Of a stretch of DNA of 49,383 nucleotides, positions 49,078-49,383 are shown piece by piece (the stretch's first letter is position 1; each line of letters starts with the position of its first letter). A program made the translations under genes and the position numbers. The DNA comes from Oceanospirillum maris DSM 6286 (GTDB lineage: Bacteria; Pseudomonadota; Gammaproteobacteria; Pseudomonadales; Halomonadaceae): the NCBI RefSeq assembly GCF_000422865.1, contig NZ_AUGW01000026.1:1-49383 (forward strand). The letters are read 5' to 3'. The notes under the pieces were generated by a model that saw nothing but the letters and a program-made list of their open reading frames with translations, had not been told where the DNA came from and did not search any database.

Positions 49078-49383
49078 GTGTACGCCCAGCATGGGCATGA
49101 ACTAATGAGGTGAAAGTCCTCTGTAGGAAGGTCACCATCCTTAGTGATTTTAATATCACTATTAGATGTTAACTACTAGCGAATGGCAAGGGCTTAACCG
49201 CGAAGTTGGGTCCGAAGGAAGCCGCTAGCAAAACTGCGAGCTGATGAACAAGAACATCATAGGAGGCGTAGGCTGGAGGCGAGTTGGCACAAGACGACGA
49301 AGCCATGTGATCTAACGGCCACCGTAAATGATGCAGTTGCGCAGGGAAAGTTCATGTCCTTATCTGGGGAGATCTGCTTAACA
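49078..49383 (+). mobile_element. Group II intron, 5' part (copy B), cut by window end
   Basis: Begins GTGTACGCCCAGC like copy A and continues further, to TTCATGTCCTTATCTGGGG and AGATCTGCTTAACA, sequence usually found just before the intron-encoded reverse transcriptase. Compared with copy A, stem sequences change on both sides (for example GTGAT/ATCAC against GCGAT/GTCGT), supporting a folded RNA. The reverse transcriptase gene should start shortly beyond the window. Confidence 0.75.

Noticed and set aside
48971-49159. 62-codon minus-strand frame across the third IS remnant and intron
   Set aside because: It spans two unrelated mobile-element ends and a palindrome, with no ribosome site; a chance frame.

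Overview
The window looks like DNA of a marine gammaproteobacterium, probably Oceanospirillaceae-like. This is inferred from protein flavour (HopJ-family, DUF2947, SbcCD, TrxC, an RND pump, a PAS-GGDEF-EAL protein) and from a tRNA-Val(GAC) very close to the enterobacterial type. No species is claimed. There are three blocks: a defective lambdoid prophage with cargo (about 0.3-22.18 kb), core chromosome (22.18-43.9 kb), and a mobile, integron-like patch (43.9-49.4 kb).

Prophage. The right end is firm: integrase (20986-22095) abuts the 3' end of tRNA-Val (22181-22257, minus). Moving left are Xis, a KilAC protein and small early genes, all on the plus strand. A minus-strand four-gene cargo operon follows (16209-13719: two membrane proteins, a DUF6414-like protein, a DUF2971 protein). 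The immunity region has CI on plus, Cro and CII on minus, and operators of the form AGTTTA-N6-TAAACT on both sides of cI. Then come replication genes O and P with iterons inside O, antiterminator Q, a pR'/tR'-like late promoter with tandem terminators, a lysis cassette, small and large terminase, gpW and portal. The lambda order Q-lysis-TerS-TerL-W-B is exact, but everything after portal (protease, capsid, tail) is missing. In its place lie an AbiEii-type nucleotidyltransferase with a small partner, a Bro-N protein holding a 35-nt near-perfect palindrome, a HEPN-like protein and the end of an IS256-family element. The prophage is therefore probably unable to make particles but keeps immunity, lysis, integration and several candidate defence genes.

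Between cI and the cargo operon, the presumed pL promoter overlaps two CI operators. It opens onto about 180 nt of non-coding sequence with three overlapping perfect 8-bp pairings, a pseudoknot-like arrangement, then a hairpin and a strong bidirectional terminator. It may be a CI-controlled small RNA or a put-like antiterminator RNA.

Core chromosome. Genes: Prx5-type peroxiredoxin, coniferyl-aldehyde-type dehydrogenase, periplasmic binding protein, glycerate kinase, RND pump with adaptor, sbcDC, DUF2947, a lipoprotein cytochrome c, a PAS chemoreceptor, PAS-GGDEF-EAL, HopJ, PpiC, YkgJ and TrxC. Several host genes carry short in-frame tandem repeats (15, 21 and 27 bp).

Right patch. A two-gene unit leads: a protein with a PD-(D/E)XK-like N-terminus and a glycine-rich membrane segment, plus a 56-aa beta-rich partner. 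Beyond it are three truncated copies of one transposase end, a gene-cassette-like ORF with attC-like flanks, a ParD-like/RelE toxin-antitoxin pair, a DUF4879 gene truncated by an insertion-sequence end, and two group II intron 5' parts. Each intron part begins next to an attC-like imperfect palindrome. The window ends inside the second.
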